This document shows positions 41,540 through 54,900 of a stretch of DNA of 64,000 bases, in pieces. Origin of the DNA: Eutreptiella sp. 'Long Island Sound 2002' (lineage: Eukaryota; Euglenozoa; Euglenophyceae; Eutreptiales; Eutreptiaceae). The position numbers were made by a program, and so were the translations under genes. Every line of letters begins with the position of its first letter. The first letter of the stretch is position 1. Below the pieces are notes generated by a model. It was not told where the DNA came from. It did no database searches and worked only from the letters and a program-made list of their open reading frames with translations. The stretch spans positions 6,525,753 to 6,589,752 of the forward strand of contig OZ038395.1 of NCBI GenBank assembly GCA_964036045.1. The letters are read 5' to 3'.

Positions 41540-43994
41540 ACCTTACCCCTAAGTGTGCTACGTATGTCTGTGTGTGTCTCACTTCTCTCCCGGGCGTGGC
41601 TCCCGGAAACCGGGCTTTGCTGATTTCGGACCGAAGGTCCTAGTCAGGTACTGGTACCACTCCTATGGCGCCCAATTTCTGTGCTGGCGCCTATCCTTGG
41701 GGGAAGACGGCAAAAGCCCTACCTACTAGAGGGGAGGGGTGGCAAAGTGTGCTAAGGGCATACAAAACGCCCATTTTTGCTAAAGGCCAAAAGCTAACGC
41801 ACTCCCCTGCCCACGAGGAAAAGCACGCGGGACAGGAGACACCACTACACTACACACCCTACCTACAGTGGCACGATCCTGGTGGGCGAGCACTTCTGCA
41901 ACTGGCTCAAGCCCCCACACAGGATTACCACTCCTACACTCACGCTCTACTGGGTGTTGTTGGAAGTCAAGTCGTGCGTCCTAATGACCCTCCTGCGAAG
42001 AAGACAAGACAACACAGCGCTGCTAAGCAATTGTGGCCTAACAGGGGACGCCACAACGCGTTTCCCCTGCTAGGGATTGGAGGGAAGAGGTGCTCTTGAT
42101 GCATGCACAGCGTGGATGTCGATGGAGTCGAACTGCCCTCGCCACTCCTGGCGGAGGTGCAGTCAATTGTTTGTGTGATCGGCGCCCTTGTTTAGCAGGG
42201 CAAGAAAAAAATGGGACACTGCTGCACCAATCACCCTACCTGCGCACCTGTAAAGCAAAGGCCAATGAAGGGGTGTTTGGGGCTGAGGAACCAATCCACA
42301 CTCCACATATTATACGCTTCTCAGTGTGACCTATAATACACTGCCCTCAAACACGCCCTGTCAAGCAAGCAAGCGTTAAGAGACTCCTCAGCTTCTCTTA
42401 AAGAACGTACCGAGGAGCCCCTGGATAACCTAAACAAGGTTTACCGTGCGCATTTCGCGTGACCTACCCTTTGATGCGTGTGTGAATGCACGAGCATGCA
42501 CGAGTTTGTGAATAACCTGTTCCAATCACTGTTTTTCCTACAAATCTAACCCACGATCACGAAGTCCACCAGGGGGTGGCCCCACCCGGGCTTGACTACC
42601 TTACCTACCGCTGGAGATAGAGAGCAAGTGTGAACCTGAAACGAGGCGCAAGCGAAAAACGTCGCTATGCACTTGTGTGTATGTCTAATCACCCTAATCT
42701 GACCTCTAATCATCTGCAATCTTTCTAATCTAGCCATCTATTGTTTGTTAGCGCTGCTACAAGACTCGTTCACGGAGACACGAGACGAGCAATGTGCATG
42801 CTGCATACGAGGCGAGCACACCTGTGGTTTATACCTGATTCATTGAAGTCTTTTCGTTGATTTTGGAATTCTTGCATATTTGATTCATACTGTCAGTGTG
42901 GGAGGAATCTGTATTTTTATTTATTAATGTGTGTCTCGTCATTTTCCAGTCTACGTGAGACATACGTTTATAATCTCATTATTTCTGTATTTTCCGGCGC
43001 TTCGCTAGGAGCCGCTCCTGCGCGCCGCCTTTTTATGCGTAGGAATTTCTTGATTTAAAAAATCGAGAGCTGACTACAATTTTTATAAAAATCTGCTTCT
43101 GATGCACAATTGGATTCTGCTCAGGTGTGTTGTCTTAGAAAAATTCTAGGCCGTCATTTGACGGATTTAGGTGTTGTCGCTTCGCGCTTGCGTGGATTCG
43201 TCCATAATTCTCCCATTCCTGCCTCTGCAGATATCCTCGCGAAAGCGTAGCTGAGTAGGCGGCTTTCTGGGCCGAAAAGCAGCAGCCAGGAGACTGAGCA
43301 GAAGCCAAGACCCCACCAAGGGGCAATTTAATTTCCTAACAACTCCCTTCGCCCTAAGATCAGGACAGCAGGTCACAAGCAGGTTTTCACAACCAGAGCG
43401 GATGTCCATACAGAGTCTGGCGTTGGGTTAGTGTCGCGCTGCGTCTTGGAGGGAGGGATGCACATGCATATGTTTCTGGCATGCTCCCAAACTGACCCAA
43501 CGAAGCCACAGGAACCCCAGCAGCGCCATGAGCGCTGAGCTTTCTGTAGGAAATGTTACGAACAAAGCAGCAAAAAGGCGCCAGCAATGGTGAGCGCCCA
43601 TTTTTCTGTGTGAGGGAAACTATAGGTATTTTAAAGTAGATGCCGAAACCAAGGAAAGGCCAAGAAAAAAATCCCTTTTTCCTGAAAGTGCGACAGTGCT
43701 GGCCACCACAGCACAAGGGGGGAGTAAGAAAAAGTGCTTTTCCAATGCTTTAGGGTATACGTTAGTTGTATTACAGGTGCTCTAAGCACACAGGCATTTC
43801 TATCTTAGTATTGGCCCAACCAAAAGTGGTGATAACACATTTTGCCCTATGGAACCAAACACTAAATCAGGTTATGGAGTGGAACCCTTAATCCCCTATC
43901 AATGTGAGGCAATTCATCTTTTCCTGAGTTGACTGAGAACTGACATATCCAGGGCAGAGCCAATGAATTTATCTATGTTTTCTCATGAATTCTT
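41540..43994. other. No gene recognised; possible 3' flank or LTR of family 2
   Basis: Contains short hairpins soon after the stop (GGACC-GAA-GGTCC near 41627; CCCGGG...CCCGG near 41588) and a purine tract near 41727-41748 that could be a polypurine tract followed by TGTGCTAAGG. I found no second copy in the window, so an LTR cannot be shown. The rest is moderately A+T-rich, without a convincing ORF. Confidence 0.35.
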
Positions 43995-44014
43995 AGCTAT
44001 CCTAGTGATATGCA
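43995..44014. repeat. SINE target site duplication, left
   Basis: AGCTATCCTAGTGATATGCA, matched with one substitution and one extra A at 44240-44260. Confidence 0.65.
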
Positions 44015-44239
44015 CCCTAGGGGGCTTGGCACCTCTTTTTGAGAGGTCCTGGGTTCCATTCCCGGTCAGCCTAGCTAAGTAGGAAGATCCCATGTGACAT
44101 GGCAGTGACCTCATCGCCACATGCCCTGCCACCTCAGCACATATGGGACCCACAATAAAGAGTGCACATCTCCTGAGATGGCACTATGGAGATTGAGTGA
44201 CCATGGGGCAGTTTTCCAACTCTTTTTCCAAAGCATTTC
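44015..44239 (+). mobile_element. tRNA-related SINE-like insertion
   Basis: 225 bp between 20-21 bp near-identical direct repeats, the size expected for LINE-mediated insertion. The head has tRNA-like arms: ACCTC-TTTTTGA-GAGGT (anticodon-like stem and 7 nt loop) and CTGGG-TTCCATT-CCCGG (T-arm, resembling a polymerase III B box). The variable region is one base and the acceptor and D arms are degenerate, so it is not a working tRNA. No long A tail; it ends in a CT/T-rich tract. Confidence 0.55.
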
Positions 44240-44260
44240 AGCTATCTTAGTGAATATGCA
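44240..44260. repeat. SINE target site duplication, right
   Basis: Partner of 43995-44014. Confidence 0.65.
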
Positions 44261-44301
44261 ATCCGATTTGCCCTGAGTTGCAGTTTCTGTGAATATTCTA
44301 A

Positions 44302-47300
44302 TGAAGCGGTACCCAGAACCTATTCTGAGTGTCTATTTTTTTCGAATCGTACTTGATGAGTTCTCTTCCGTGATTTGCCTGTTGCTTTGCTTATCTGGCC
44401 ATGGCCCGGAGGCCTGTGAGCCGTCACACCCGTGCAGAAGCCGTTGACACCGGCTGTCAGCGGGATATCCCTGTTCTCTAACCCGCGAAATCTGGAATCT
44501 GATTTCTAACCATTAAATCGATGTGGAATTACCATAATTTTACTGTCTTGGTGGATTTGCGGTTAGAAATCGGTGAAATACCTGATTTCTACCGTGATTT
44601 CTAATTGTCGTGAAATCGCCGCCTGACGTCGCCCGTTCCGTGCACTGCATTAGATGATTCTGTAAATCGATCTTTTTGGAAGTTAAGACTGAAACACTCT
44701 TCGAGTGATCCGCAATTTTTTCCTTGATAAAACGCATCGCGTCCCAGATTTTTCCCAGAAAATCTCGACAGCCGAAGGCGCTTTGAACCCCCAAGTGAAA
44801 TAACAAGGGTTACGAGCGTTCAAGCGCCCAAGACCGAATTAACGTGCCTTATAGGCACTGTGTATGAGGTTTTGCCCCCCATAGTCATAGCATGAGGCCA
44901 AAGGATCCCAACTCCATAGGCCCAAAGGGTTATTTATTTTGAGTGTTTTCCAAGAAATGGGCAATCTCACGTACTTGGCGTCCAAGTACGTGTAGAAGTA
45001 TGTTGAGTTGGCGTTTTCCCCTCTTTGCTTTCCTCTACATCCGGGGCATATCACTTGTCTTCCCCGGATAGTACATATATGATCTCCATATATATATTGG
45101 CAATATATTTTGCGTGCATGCTAAAGTTCGGCTTTCTGAAGGGAGGTCAATTTTCGACCAAAGCACTTGCATGCGTGTTAAGGGACCAAAGTTACTCTAG
45201 AATATAGGCACACTTTGATTCTAGGCCACTAGGTTGGGTGTGGAAGGCGAGGGTAGGGTTGTATGCCATATTTGGTGTCATATCACCTGCCCATTTAGCG
45301 GGTGCACCATTCCAAGAGTAACCCGCCAATGGACCCCATATCGCACGAAGCCCTTCATTGTACTCCCAACCAACACTCGCAAGCCTAACCTTCGTGAAGG
45401 GACGCTTGTGGAGCGCTCCCGAAGCGATGCGTTGCGAGCAAGGTGTGTTTTTTGCAATATTCCATATTTGCATGTACCCACTTGGGAGGCAGCGCGCGCG
45501 GCCTTCCAAAGCGCCCCAAGTGGAGCACATATGTGGAACCGAAGGTCATTGGTGTCGAGTTGTTGTGTTTAGAAGGATTAATTGATTACTCAATCCAAGC
45601 CGAAGATATTATAATATATTTGTGCAGTTTTCAGGGCACTTTTGCGTGTTTCTTCGCCAATTTTGCTGTTTTTTGCCCGTCATGATGTCGAGTGACGACC
45701 GTGTATCTCACCGTTGCGATCAATTGACATCATGACCCAAGTATGTTATGAGGGTACACACTTCAGTGCCCAACATATCTTGGATCCGGCGAACAACTCC
45801 CCTTGGGCTTGGCATACCGTGGCCGCCATGTTGGCGATTTGGGACGATCCCAAATCATGGGCTCACTTGACGACCCTGCCATTCCCAAAACCGGAGGGGT
45901 TTGGGCGACGCCGAAAAGATATGTTGGACGCATATGACTTGATACCAATCCTATGGCACACTCCGGTCCAAGTCGGGCATGTGCCTCATGTGCCCCACCC
46001 ATGAGTGTGCGCATTTTTGGCCATTTTGAGCAATTTTCCACATTTTCTGCCCGCCGTGCACCATATTCAGCCCCCTTGTGCACGCGGGACGCATGCACCA
46101 ATGGACCATATATGACATGGGTGTTATGGATACTGGTCACCATGGCTCGCACACCACGTGGGCGAAGCGGAGCAACCTTCGTCAAGGTGCTAGCCCAAAG
46201 TGAGTGTGGACGATTTCGCCATTTTGGCAATTGTGGACCCAACTTGGATTGTCGCCACGCCGAGTGGTATGGAGATCTTTGGGAGCCAAATGCATGGGAG
46301 TCTTTGTTGGACTCCTGGTGGATCGCATACGGAATGACGGATCCGATCTCCAAGCCAGCGTGGAGATATACCATTGGGGGTACCCCAGATTTTGGCTCAT
46401 TTTGAGCAGCCAAAATGACCCCCTTTTGGGACCCCAATTTCACCCCCCCGTGTGGTTGATTGGCGGCCCCGTATCTCTTTGCCCACAAGGAGCCCGGACC
46501 TGATTCCAGATTGTGCCCTCAGATATAGGTACTAGGTCCTGCCTCCTATCCTGTGAGCCATTGGCCTTGCCCTGGCTGGGCGAGCCACACGTGGGAAAAA
46601 CGCCAATTTTGGTAATTTTGGCATCATGACCCCACTTGACGAACCTGTGGTGCCCTGATGCCGGGATCTCAGAGGGAACCGGGTTGAGTGAGGGCTCCAG
46701 GGGGTTCGTACGCAAAGGGCATAGGGTCAGTTGCCTCGTCCCTACCTCTGGCGGGTCCAGACGAGGGGTCAATTTCGGAGTTTTCGGAGCTAATATCAGT
46801 TTGGGCTGAAACAGCCCATTTTCAGCTACCAACACCTAGGGGATAATGGCGGGGCCTTTTCTCCAGCTCAGAGGGGAGTTGGGACCTGCAGTTGGGGGAG
46901 CTTAGGGAGCTACTGTTAGTTGGCCATGGAGCCCCTTGGTTCCCAGGAAATCGCCTGTGGCTGGGCAGGACACCTTCCCCTTTTGGCAGGGTTTCAGGGT
47001 CCGGTGTGAGTAGGGCATGGGTTGTGTTTGAGCCACCGCCCCTGCCAGCCACTGAGAGGGTCGGACCTGGGATTGGGATATGAGTTGGGACTGAGTGTCT
47101 ATTGTCCTGTGATGCCCTTACCCCAGTCCAGTCTTAACCCCATGTGTACATATCCTGATGTGTTGCTGTACATACTTTTGTTCCCTTGTTTCAGAGTGGC
47201 AAGGATCCTGAAACGCTTTGTCACATGACACGAGCTTGATGATGCCCCTGGGAGCGCAGTGCTTTGCCTGCCTGCTTGCTTGTGCGTGTCCACCGCAGCG

Positions 47301-47333
47301 TCCCGTGGCCAGGCCCCCCAGGGGAACACGTCA
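44302..47333 (+). repeat. LTR-E (5' LTR of the older element)
   Basis: 3032 bp, starts TGAAGCGGTACCCAGAACC and ends GGGGAACACGTCA, homologous to the reverse complement of LTR-A to D. The TATA-like block (45606-45619) and the inverted repeat (45679-45736) are retained, the 234-codon ORF is not. Confidence 0.85.
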
Positions 47334-47570
47334 AAAGCGTTTCACCGCCGCGGGGTTACCCATCCCTTGCGTGCCACTCGGGGCCACCGGAACCCTGAGC
47401 ACCACGGGCTTCGCAGCGCTGCCCGGTAACAGCGCTGAGTCCGTGAAGGAGGAGCAGCGACCGGAACTTCGACATCAGCAAGTTCCTTCGGCCGACCAGC
47501 ACCGGCCGCACTCCCAGCTACATCAACTGCCTCAACAGCCACCCCCAGGACTAGTCCATTGAGGGGAACG
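47334..47570 (+). other. 5' leader of the older element
   Basis: Begins AAAAGCGTTTCACCGCCGCG exactly as in the other copies, then diverges and is shorter (237 versus 451 nt). Confidence 0.6.
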
Positions 47571-50500
47571 ATGGTGAATTGGCAGCAGGCGGGCAAGACG
47601 TGGCCGCTGCCCCACCCCCATGCGGTGCGCCTACTGCGTGGGTTGGTGTGGGGGCAGCACTACCGCCACAGCAACCCCAAGTGCGAAGGCGGCATGCCCG
47701 GGAGCTTCGAGCTCCGCGAGGACATTGGCCCCGACGGCCTGCAGGCAGTGGAAGACTGGCTGCGGGTGGAAGGATATGCCTACCGCTTCCGCCAGAAGCG
47801 CTGGAGGGTCCGGACCCGCCCGGACAGACCCCGCGAAGGGCTGCGCCCGGACGGGATTGAGGAGGACGGGAACCCCAACGAGTACCCGTCGGGCGCAACG
47901 ATCAACGTCTCCATGTGGGACATGGTCGAGAAGAAGTTCCCGGGGCCGGGGAACGAGCGCACGCTGCAGGTCAGCAGCAGCAGCTCGTCTCCTGGGAAGG
48001 AGAAGCGGTCCGCCGGTAACAAGAAGCGGGACAAGAAATGGCGGGAGTACCAGGAATCCCTGGCCGCCGAAGCCGCCAAAGCCGCTAAGGGCGGAACCCC
48101 AGCCCCCAGCCCCCAACGGGCCAGTGGCGGTCACCACCCCGGCCACACCACCCTTGGCGACTTCCTCGAAGTCGCCAACAAGGCCAAGGCCAAGCCCCGT
48201 CCGCTCCACCTGAGGCAGTCAGGCCCCAGCAGCGACGTGGAGTCGGCCCACCGCGGGAGGATGCCGGCCGACCAGGCCAGCTCCAGCAGCAGCGTCGCTA
48301 CCGACCAAAGGGACGTGGCCCGCGCCTGCGAGCACGCCTGTGGGGTGCCCTGCAACCTTCGGGTTGCCCGGCAACGGGCCACGCAGCAGAACGCTGCCGT
48401 GGAGGGCGCCGTCGGCATCGCCCAGGAGGAGGGCACAGATTGGGGCAGGGGCATGGCCTTCCACGCCTCGACCGTGGCAGCCATTGCGGCCGGACTTACG
48501 GCTGCAGCCGCACAGGAGGCAGCGACTGCCCGGGTCACCGGTGAGGTGGCTGCAGCCGCCCAGGAAGCCCGCCTGGCCCAGGAGGCCATTGCCCGCAAGG
48601 AGGCCGAGGAGAAGGCGCTGGAAGAGGCGCTTGCCCAACAGAGGGCAAGGAAGGAGGCGGAGGAAAGGGCCCACGCCGAAGCAACGGCCAAGGCCCAGGC
48701 GGACGCCGCAAGGAAGGACGCCATCGAGGCTGCGCGACGGAAGGTCGGTGAGGAGAGGGCCAAGACGGAGGCGGAGCTGGCGGCGTTGGAGGCTGAGAAG
48801 GCTCGGCTGCAGCGGGCTCGGGAAGCCGAGGCTACCCGTGCCCGGGAGGAGGCCGAAAGGCGAGCTGCCGCAGCCACGGCCGCCGCAGTATGGAGGAGGC
48901 GGAGGCCAAGCTCCAGCGCAAGACTCCCCCGGGAGGATCCCAAGTGGAGACCCTTTGAAAGCTCTTCGAAGGGGACGCCTCCTCCAAGTTGACGCTGGAT
49001 CTGGAGGAGGTCGACACGGGCAGCAGTGGGGACAGAGGCCCCACCGCCTACCGACGGAGGAAGGGTAAGCGGAAGACCCCCGAGAGGTCACGGAGGCCAG
49101 CGGGCGGACAAGCCCACGACTCCGACCCCTTCTTCACCGCCAGCGACGGGGATGGACGAGGCCGCCGACATCGCCGAGGAGTGGCTGGCGGAGGAGGCGG
49201 AGACGTCCCCATGGAGCCGGAGGGTGAGAGTGAGGATCTCCCTCCTCCCTACCGGACCTCGGAATCCACCGAGTGCGGGACCGAGACGCCTAAGTGGGGC
49301 GACCTGGACGAGGATGAAAACATGGACTTTGGTTACACGGAGAAGCCCCCATCCTCGGACCCACCGAGGCGACCCGGCAGAGACCCACCGAGACCCCCTG
49401 GCAGAGGCCCGTCAGAACCCCTTGGAGGACGCCCACCAAGTGGACCCCCCGGAGGCGGACCTCCGGGAGGGGGAGGACCCCCTGGACCGGGCGGACCCGG
49501 CGGAGGCCCTCCTGGAGGACCCCCTGGGGACCCCGACGACCCACCAGGGAACGGTGACCCGGTTGCCACCTGGCGGTGGATTGTCCACCTCCGCAGGAGG
49601 GTACAGTCCCTCGAGCGCGAGGTAGACACGGGCAAGGGCGAGATGATCCGCATCGCCAGGGTCGCCGCGGGCGCACAGAGGGAGCTGGATATCGGCAAGA
49701 CGGAGATGGTCAAGATCGCCAAGGTCGCCACCGCCGCCCAGAGGGAGCTGGACGTCGCCAGGGGTGAGACCAGGCTGCTGAACAAGGTCATCAACGGCCT
49801 GCAGCAGCGGTTGGACAAGCTGGAAGGCCGTGGCAGCGTCTGCAGCGACCACCCACCCCTGGAGTCTGGCTCGTTGGACGACGGCTGGGGACCTGGACCA
49901 GGTCCAGGCAGAGCCCACGCCCCCGGCGGAGCCCCCAGGAGTCGCCCCAGCGCCAGTGCCCCCTCTCTCAGCGCCCCCTCTCATCACAGCGCGGGCCGCC
50001 GTAACGAGCGCGTGCCGCCCGGCAGTGGCAGTGAGGAGTGGCGTGATGAGTGGCTCAGTGCGGAGTACCACAACCGCCGTGCTCCACCGCGGACACCGGT
50101 ACGCCCCAGACGCCCCCCACCAGCCCTGGAGCCAATCCCAATGGCTGGCGGGCGTTATGGTCGACTCAGAGATGAGGTCCCTGGAGGGGACGTGGAGTGG
50201 GATGTCGGCGGAGGCGAGGAAGACCTAGAGGAGTTCGGCATTACCCCGCCGCGTGGTGTACGACGGGAGGCCGCTGAACGCAGCCGCCGGCGCCGTGATG
50301 AGGAGGCATACATTGAAGGAGTACGGCGTGAACATCTAGGTTCAGCGTACATGGAAGAACCACGGCATAGGCACACGGATACTGTGGAGGAGATGGAAGT
50401 GGCGGCCGAGGGAGTCCGTGGGGGATGCTGGTTGGAACCTCGGTCGACCTCGCGGCCGGCGTTCATGGTCTCTAAGGCCGCGGATGCCGCCGTGTGGGAA

Positions 50501-51921
50501 GACCTGAAGGACATCAAGCCCCCCACGTACGATGGCAACCCCCTCAACCTCGACCGCTTCTTGGAGAAGCTGGACGATTGGGGGATGACCGTCACTGAAG
50601 ACATGGATCCCGCAGATGCAAAAAGATATGTCCCCAAACGGTTCAGGTACCGCCTGCTGGAGGTGCTCCAAGAGCTATACTTCATGGCGACCAAGGAGGG
50701 GAAGATCAAGACCCTCAAGGAAGCCAAAGAGTGGCTCAACGAGCAGGAGCGGGTGGACGCTCCGCAGGTGGCTGCCAAGCGGTGGAAGGACATCAAGCTT
50801 CAGCATGATGGTCGGGAGATCCGCCTACGAGATTGGCGGGACTTCCAGGGGCAATACACCCTCTTCCGCCGCAACGTGGAGGACTGGAATGAGGGTGACG
50901 AGCAGGCCCGCCTGCTCTCCATGCTGCCGGAAGCATGGATCAAGAGAGTCACTAAGAAGGAAGCCAAGAGGGCCAAGTCCAACCACACGGTCAAGATGAT
51001 GCTCCCCAAGGAGTATCATACGAACGTGGTGGCTTGGACAAGGAAGAACGTGGCCCGGGATGTCAAACGGCACTCCCTGCGGAACGCCCTCCTCATCACC
51101 GTCACAGGCGATCGCGAGAAGACCGCGATGTGGCGCCTTGATGAGTGCAACGTGAGCGGCCAGACCATCCGTCTGCAGGCCATCCCAGCACGGATGAGTT
51201 GCCACGAGATCCTGGATTGGGTTGGAGGGGAGGTACTCAAGGAGTACCGGAACCTCCACCACACCCGTGGGTTGAGGCCCGGCGACCGTGACGTCAACTA
51301 CGTTGGCGAGGGGTCTGGCGGGGAAGCTGCCATGAAACCAGCGGGAGCCGATGGCGATGAGGCTCTCGACGACGATGACGACGACGATGAGCCCGCCGAG
51401 GTGGCCGTCTGAACACGGGGAGCAACCGGGGAAGCTGGAAGCCCCTGCAGAAGGGCTGGAGGAAGAAAGAGAAGAAGGACCCCCGCCTCATTGGCGACCC
51501 TCCGCTGTCCTTTGGGGAGTTCGTACGAGCTCACCCTCAGGGCTGTTTCGTGTCTTATGGAAGGAACAAAGGGTTCAACCATGACCACCGAACATGCCCC
51601 ATCCACAAGGCCGACACGGAGGCATACAAGAAGGTGCACGGGTCGAAGAAGCGTGCACCCGCGGGCATCAGGGAGACCAAGGTGGAGGTCACCAAGGACG
51701 AGCTCTCCAAGCTGATGTAGGTGGGGACCGAGTTGGCCAAGGGGATCCAGGAGATCAAGAGGAACTGGATCCCCAAGTCGGACGACAAGAACAAGGAAAA
51801 CAAAGAGAACGACAAGAACAAGGACAAGCAGAAGAAGGGTAAGAAAGGGGGAAAGAAGAAGGGTGTCAACGAGGTTGATGCGGACGAGAGTACCCCTACT
51901 ACCACAATTGACGCCCCTTAG
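47571..51921 (+). pseudogene. gag: Older family 1 gag with multiple lesions
   Basis: The ATG at 47571 (MVNWQQAG) aligns with the start chosen for the intact copy. Lesions: a 2 bp insertion near 48894 after the alanine coiled coil; a deletion creating TGA at 51410-51412 just before the zinc knuckle; a 3 bp loss making TAG at 51718-51720; and the second knuckle Cys changed to Ser (CFVSYG). The Pro/Gly repeats, the capsid-like region and the Lys/Asn/Asp tail are still recognisable. The terminal TAG (51919-51921) is followed by CGG and open pol frame as in the other copies. Confidence 0.87.
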
Positions 51922-54900
51922 CGGAGCCCCTGCAGCCAAGAGCCCCAGCTAGGGCGGTCGCAGGATGGTGTCGTGGGAAGCGCCACACCATCCCAGTCGG
52001 GCCACAGTGAGCACAAAGGGATTGCCGCGGGCGGAAGGCCCGGTCAGGTACCCAAAACGAAAGACAGTCGAGGTGGCGGGGTGAGGGCAAGTGAAGGCAC
52101 GAACCCTTGCACCCGTCCATCCTTCGCGACCAAGAATGTGTTTGATGTGCTTCAAGATCTATCCGAGAGTATCGGAGGATCACCCGGACCGCAGCTGGAT
52201 GCTGCAGATGGGCAGCCTGAGCCCATTGTCGACGACCTGCACCAGTTGCTAGTTGAGCTTCTGGAACGGCCGGAGATCCTGAGCCTGCACGTCGTGCGCC
52301 GTGTTGGGCGTGAGCGGCAGTTGCATCTTAAGGTCCATGCCTTATGCGGGGAAGTGGAGAAGGTCTTCGACGCGTTGGTTGACACGGGAGCTCAGGTCAG
52401 CTTCGTCAAGGCTGGCCTACTTCCGCCAGAGTGCTTGACCGACAGTCGGAAGCCTGTCAGGCTGAGGGTGGCGAGCGGCCAGTACATGGTGGGAGGCACG
52501 AAGGAAGCGGCCATTGGGCTGCAGTTCGTGAAACACCGTGAGCTGAGCCGCCCGGACCTCGGCAAAGAAATCCTCCTGCAAGGTCGCTTCTACGAGGCGG
52601 AGATGGATTGGGACATGATCGTTGGGTACGACTTCATGATGGAGAAGGACTCCGACGTTCTCCCGGCCCAGGCCTCCATGACCCTGTACCAGGATGACCA
52701 GCTCTCATGGCTTTCATCACCTGAGCACCATTTGGAGTGCCAATGGATCCACCCGAAACGCAATCAGCTTGAAGTAGCCGCGCTGGGCACTGAGCCAACT
52801 GGGCCAGCAAACCAGCAGTACGGCGTAGGGCCGGAAGTGGCGAGCCGAGTGGTTGCGGACCTGGGAGCTTCGGATCTGGCCCTGGATGCGTTCTCTTCAG
52901 GAAGCTCCGCCCATCTTCGGGTTTGTGAGAAGTACTGGAGCGCCCAAGACTCCGCGTGGAAGAAGCACTGGGGTCCGCATCAGGGTTTGATGTGGATCCA
53001 TTGCCCCCGATGGGACATTCCAAGGGCGGTAGCAAAGATTCGCAAGGACCGCTCCAAGGCAGTGCTGGTTGTTCCTATGGGATGCACCGAGGAGGAAAGC
53101 ACCCGAGATTGGGTGGTCTCATTGCCCAACATGACCTTAAACAAGGTCGTCCTACCAGTTGGAGAGAGTGTCTATCAGGACACTAAGGGACAGCCCATGC
53201 CACCCCAGAGATGGCCAACGGAATTCCACTATGTGGATGGGGGCCTGGAACAGGCCGACACCACGGACTTCGTGTGTGTCAAACGCAACATAGCGGAGCC
53301 ATGGCAGCAATGCTTTGCGGTCTCCCCTGTTGACATTGGAGAATCGGAGGACCTCCTCACTGAAGAGGAGTTGGATCTGGTTCAGGGGTATATGGATCAG
53401 CCCTTTCACGACTGGGGAAGCCAGCGTGAGGGCAAGGGCCAGGACAAAGACTGGTGGGAAGTGGATTCCATCGTCCCCGGTTCCTATGATGGGAATACCT
53501 TCGTAAAGAGGGTGCTGGACCCCATGTCCAGCCAGGACGAGCCAATTGGCGGCAACCCACCCACCTACGGTGACTTGTTCCGAGGCAAGACCAGAGATGG
53601 CCCTTTGGGCCACCTGGGAAGACCACCTGAGCCGAAACCGAGTGGGGTCGCTACCCCTCAGGTAAGCTCAGTGGTCCAGGTGCCCGGAAAAGCCAAGGCG
53701 GAGTCCGATGATTGCCCCAAGATCCAGGCATTGAGGGCCAGGCTGAAGCAGAAGTATGGTGATACCTTCTGCAGCGGAAAACCTGTGTTTCCCCCACCGG
53801 TGCGTGGACCGTATGGCGAGGCCAAGATACGACTGAAGGAGGACCCCCGTGTGTATCGGCACCGGGAGTTCGCCCTGAGGGGCGAGAGGAAGGAGGCCAT
53901 GGGGAAGATCCTCCGTGATTTCATCGAGAGAGGCTGGCTTGAGCCGTGCCACTCAGAGTGGGCCTCTCCGTGCTTCGTCGTCCCTAAGAAGGTGGCCGGT
54001 GAGTGGCGGCTCGTGGTCGACTACCGCAGCTTAAACGCCCAAACGCAGCATGACACCTATACGCTGCCCCTCATTGAGGACATGCTGCAAAAACAAAACC
54101 GGCGGAGGATCTTCACGGTGATTGACCTGAAACATGGTTATCATCAGATGCCTCTCGCCGAGGAGTCCCGTGCCTGCACAGCCATGAGCACCCCACTTGG
54201 ACCTCTCCAGTGGAAGGTGATGCCCATGGGCGTTACCAAGGGCAATGCCGCTTTTCAGCGAATGCTGGAGAACCCGCTTGAGCCAGTGCGTGACTGTGCG
54301 GACCCCTTCGTGGACGACGTGATCATCGCGTCCGGGGACCCCAGTATGAGCTATGAGGAGCTCCTGGAGGCACATGAGAGGGACGTCAGCCGAGTGCTGG
54401 ACCTTCTGGTTTGGCACAAACTCACGAGCAGCAGTGACAAAACCACCATTGCGGTAAGCGAGGTGGTCTTCGCTGGCCACGTAGTTGGGAACGGGCAGCG
54501 GAAGCCCATACCTGGCAAGGTGGCTGCGATTGAGCACTGGGAAAAGCCCAAAATGGTCTCTGAGCTACGGGCGTACTTGGGGTTCTGCAACTACTACTCG
54601 GGGTATATCAAGATGTATGCCGAGTATGCAGCCCCCATGACGACCATGCTCAAGGGCAACCGAGAGGAGACCAAGAAGGGGTCCAAGAAGGCTCTGGTCT
54701 GGAATGCTGAGTCCGACCGTGCCTTTGAGGGGATGAAGCAGGGGCTGCTATCCGCAGTGGGTCTGCACCTCGTGGATCCTGACCGAGGGTTCGTCATGCG
54801 CACCGACGCTTCCGACTACGCCGTTGGCGCTGTGTTGGAACAAGTGCTTGACGATGGGAGGCACGTGCCAGTGGCCTTCTGGAGCCGAGTCCTGGCGGAA

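Noticed and set aside
41727-44000. 3' LTR of family 2
   Set aside because: A purine tract followed by TGTG is suggestive, but no second copy exists in the window to prove a repeat.
44015-44080. Functional tRNA gene
   Set aside because: Only two arms fold; the variable region is one base and no acceptor stem pairs.
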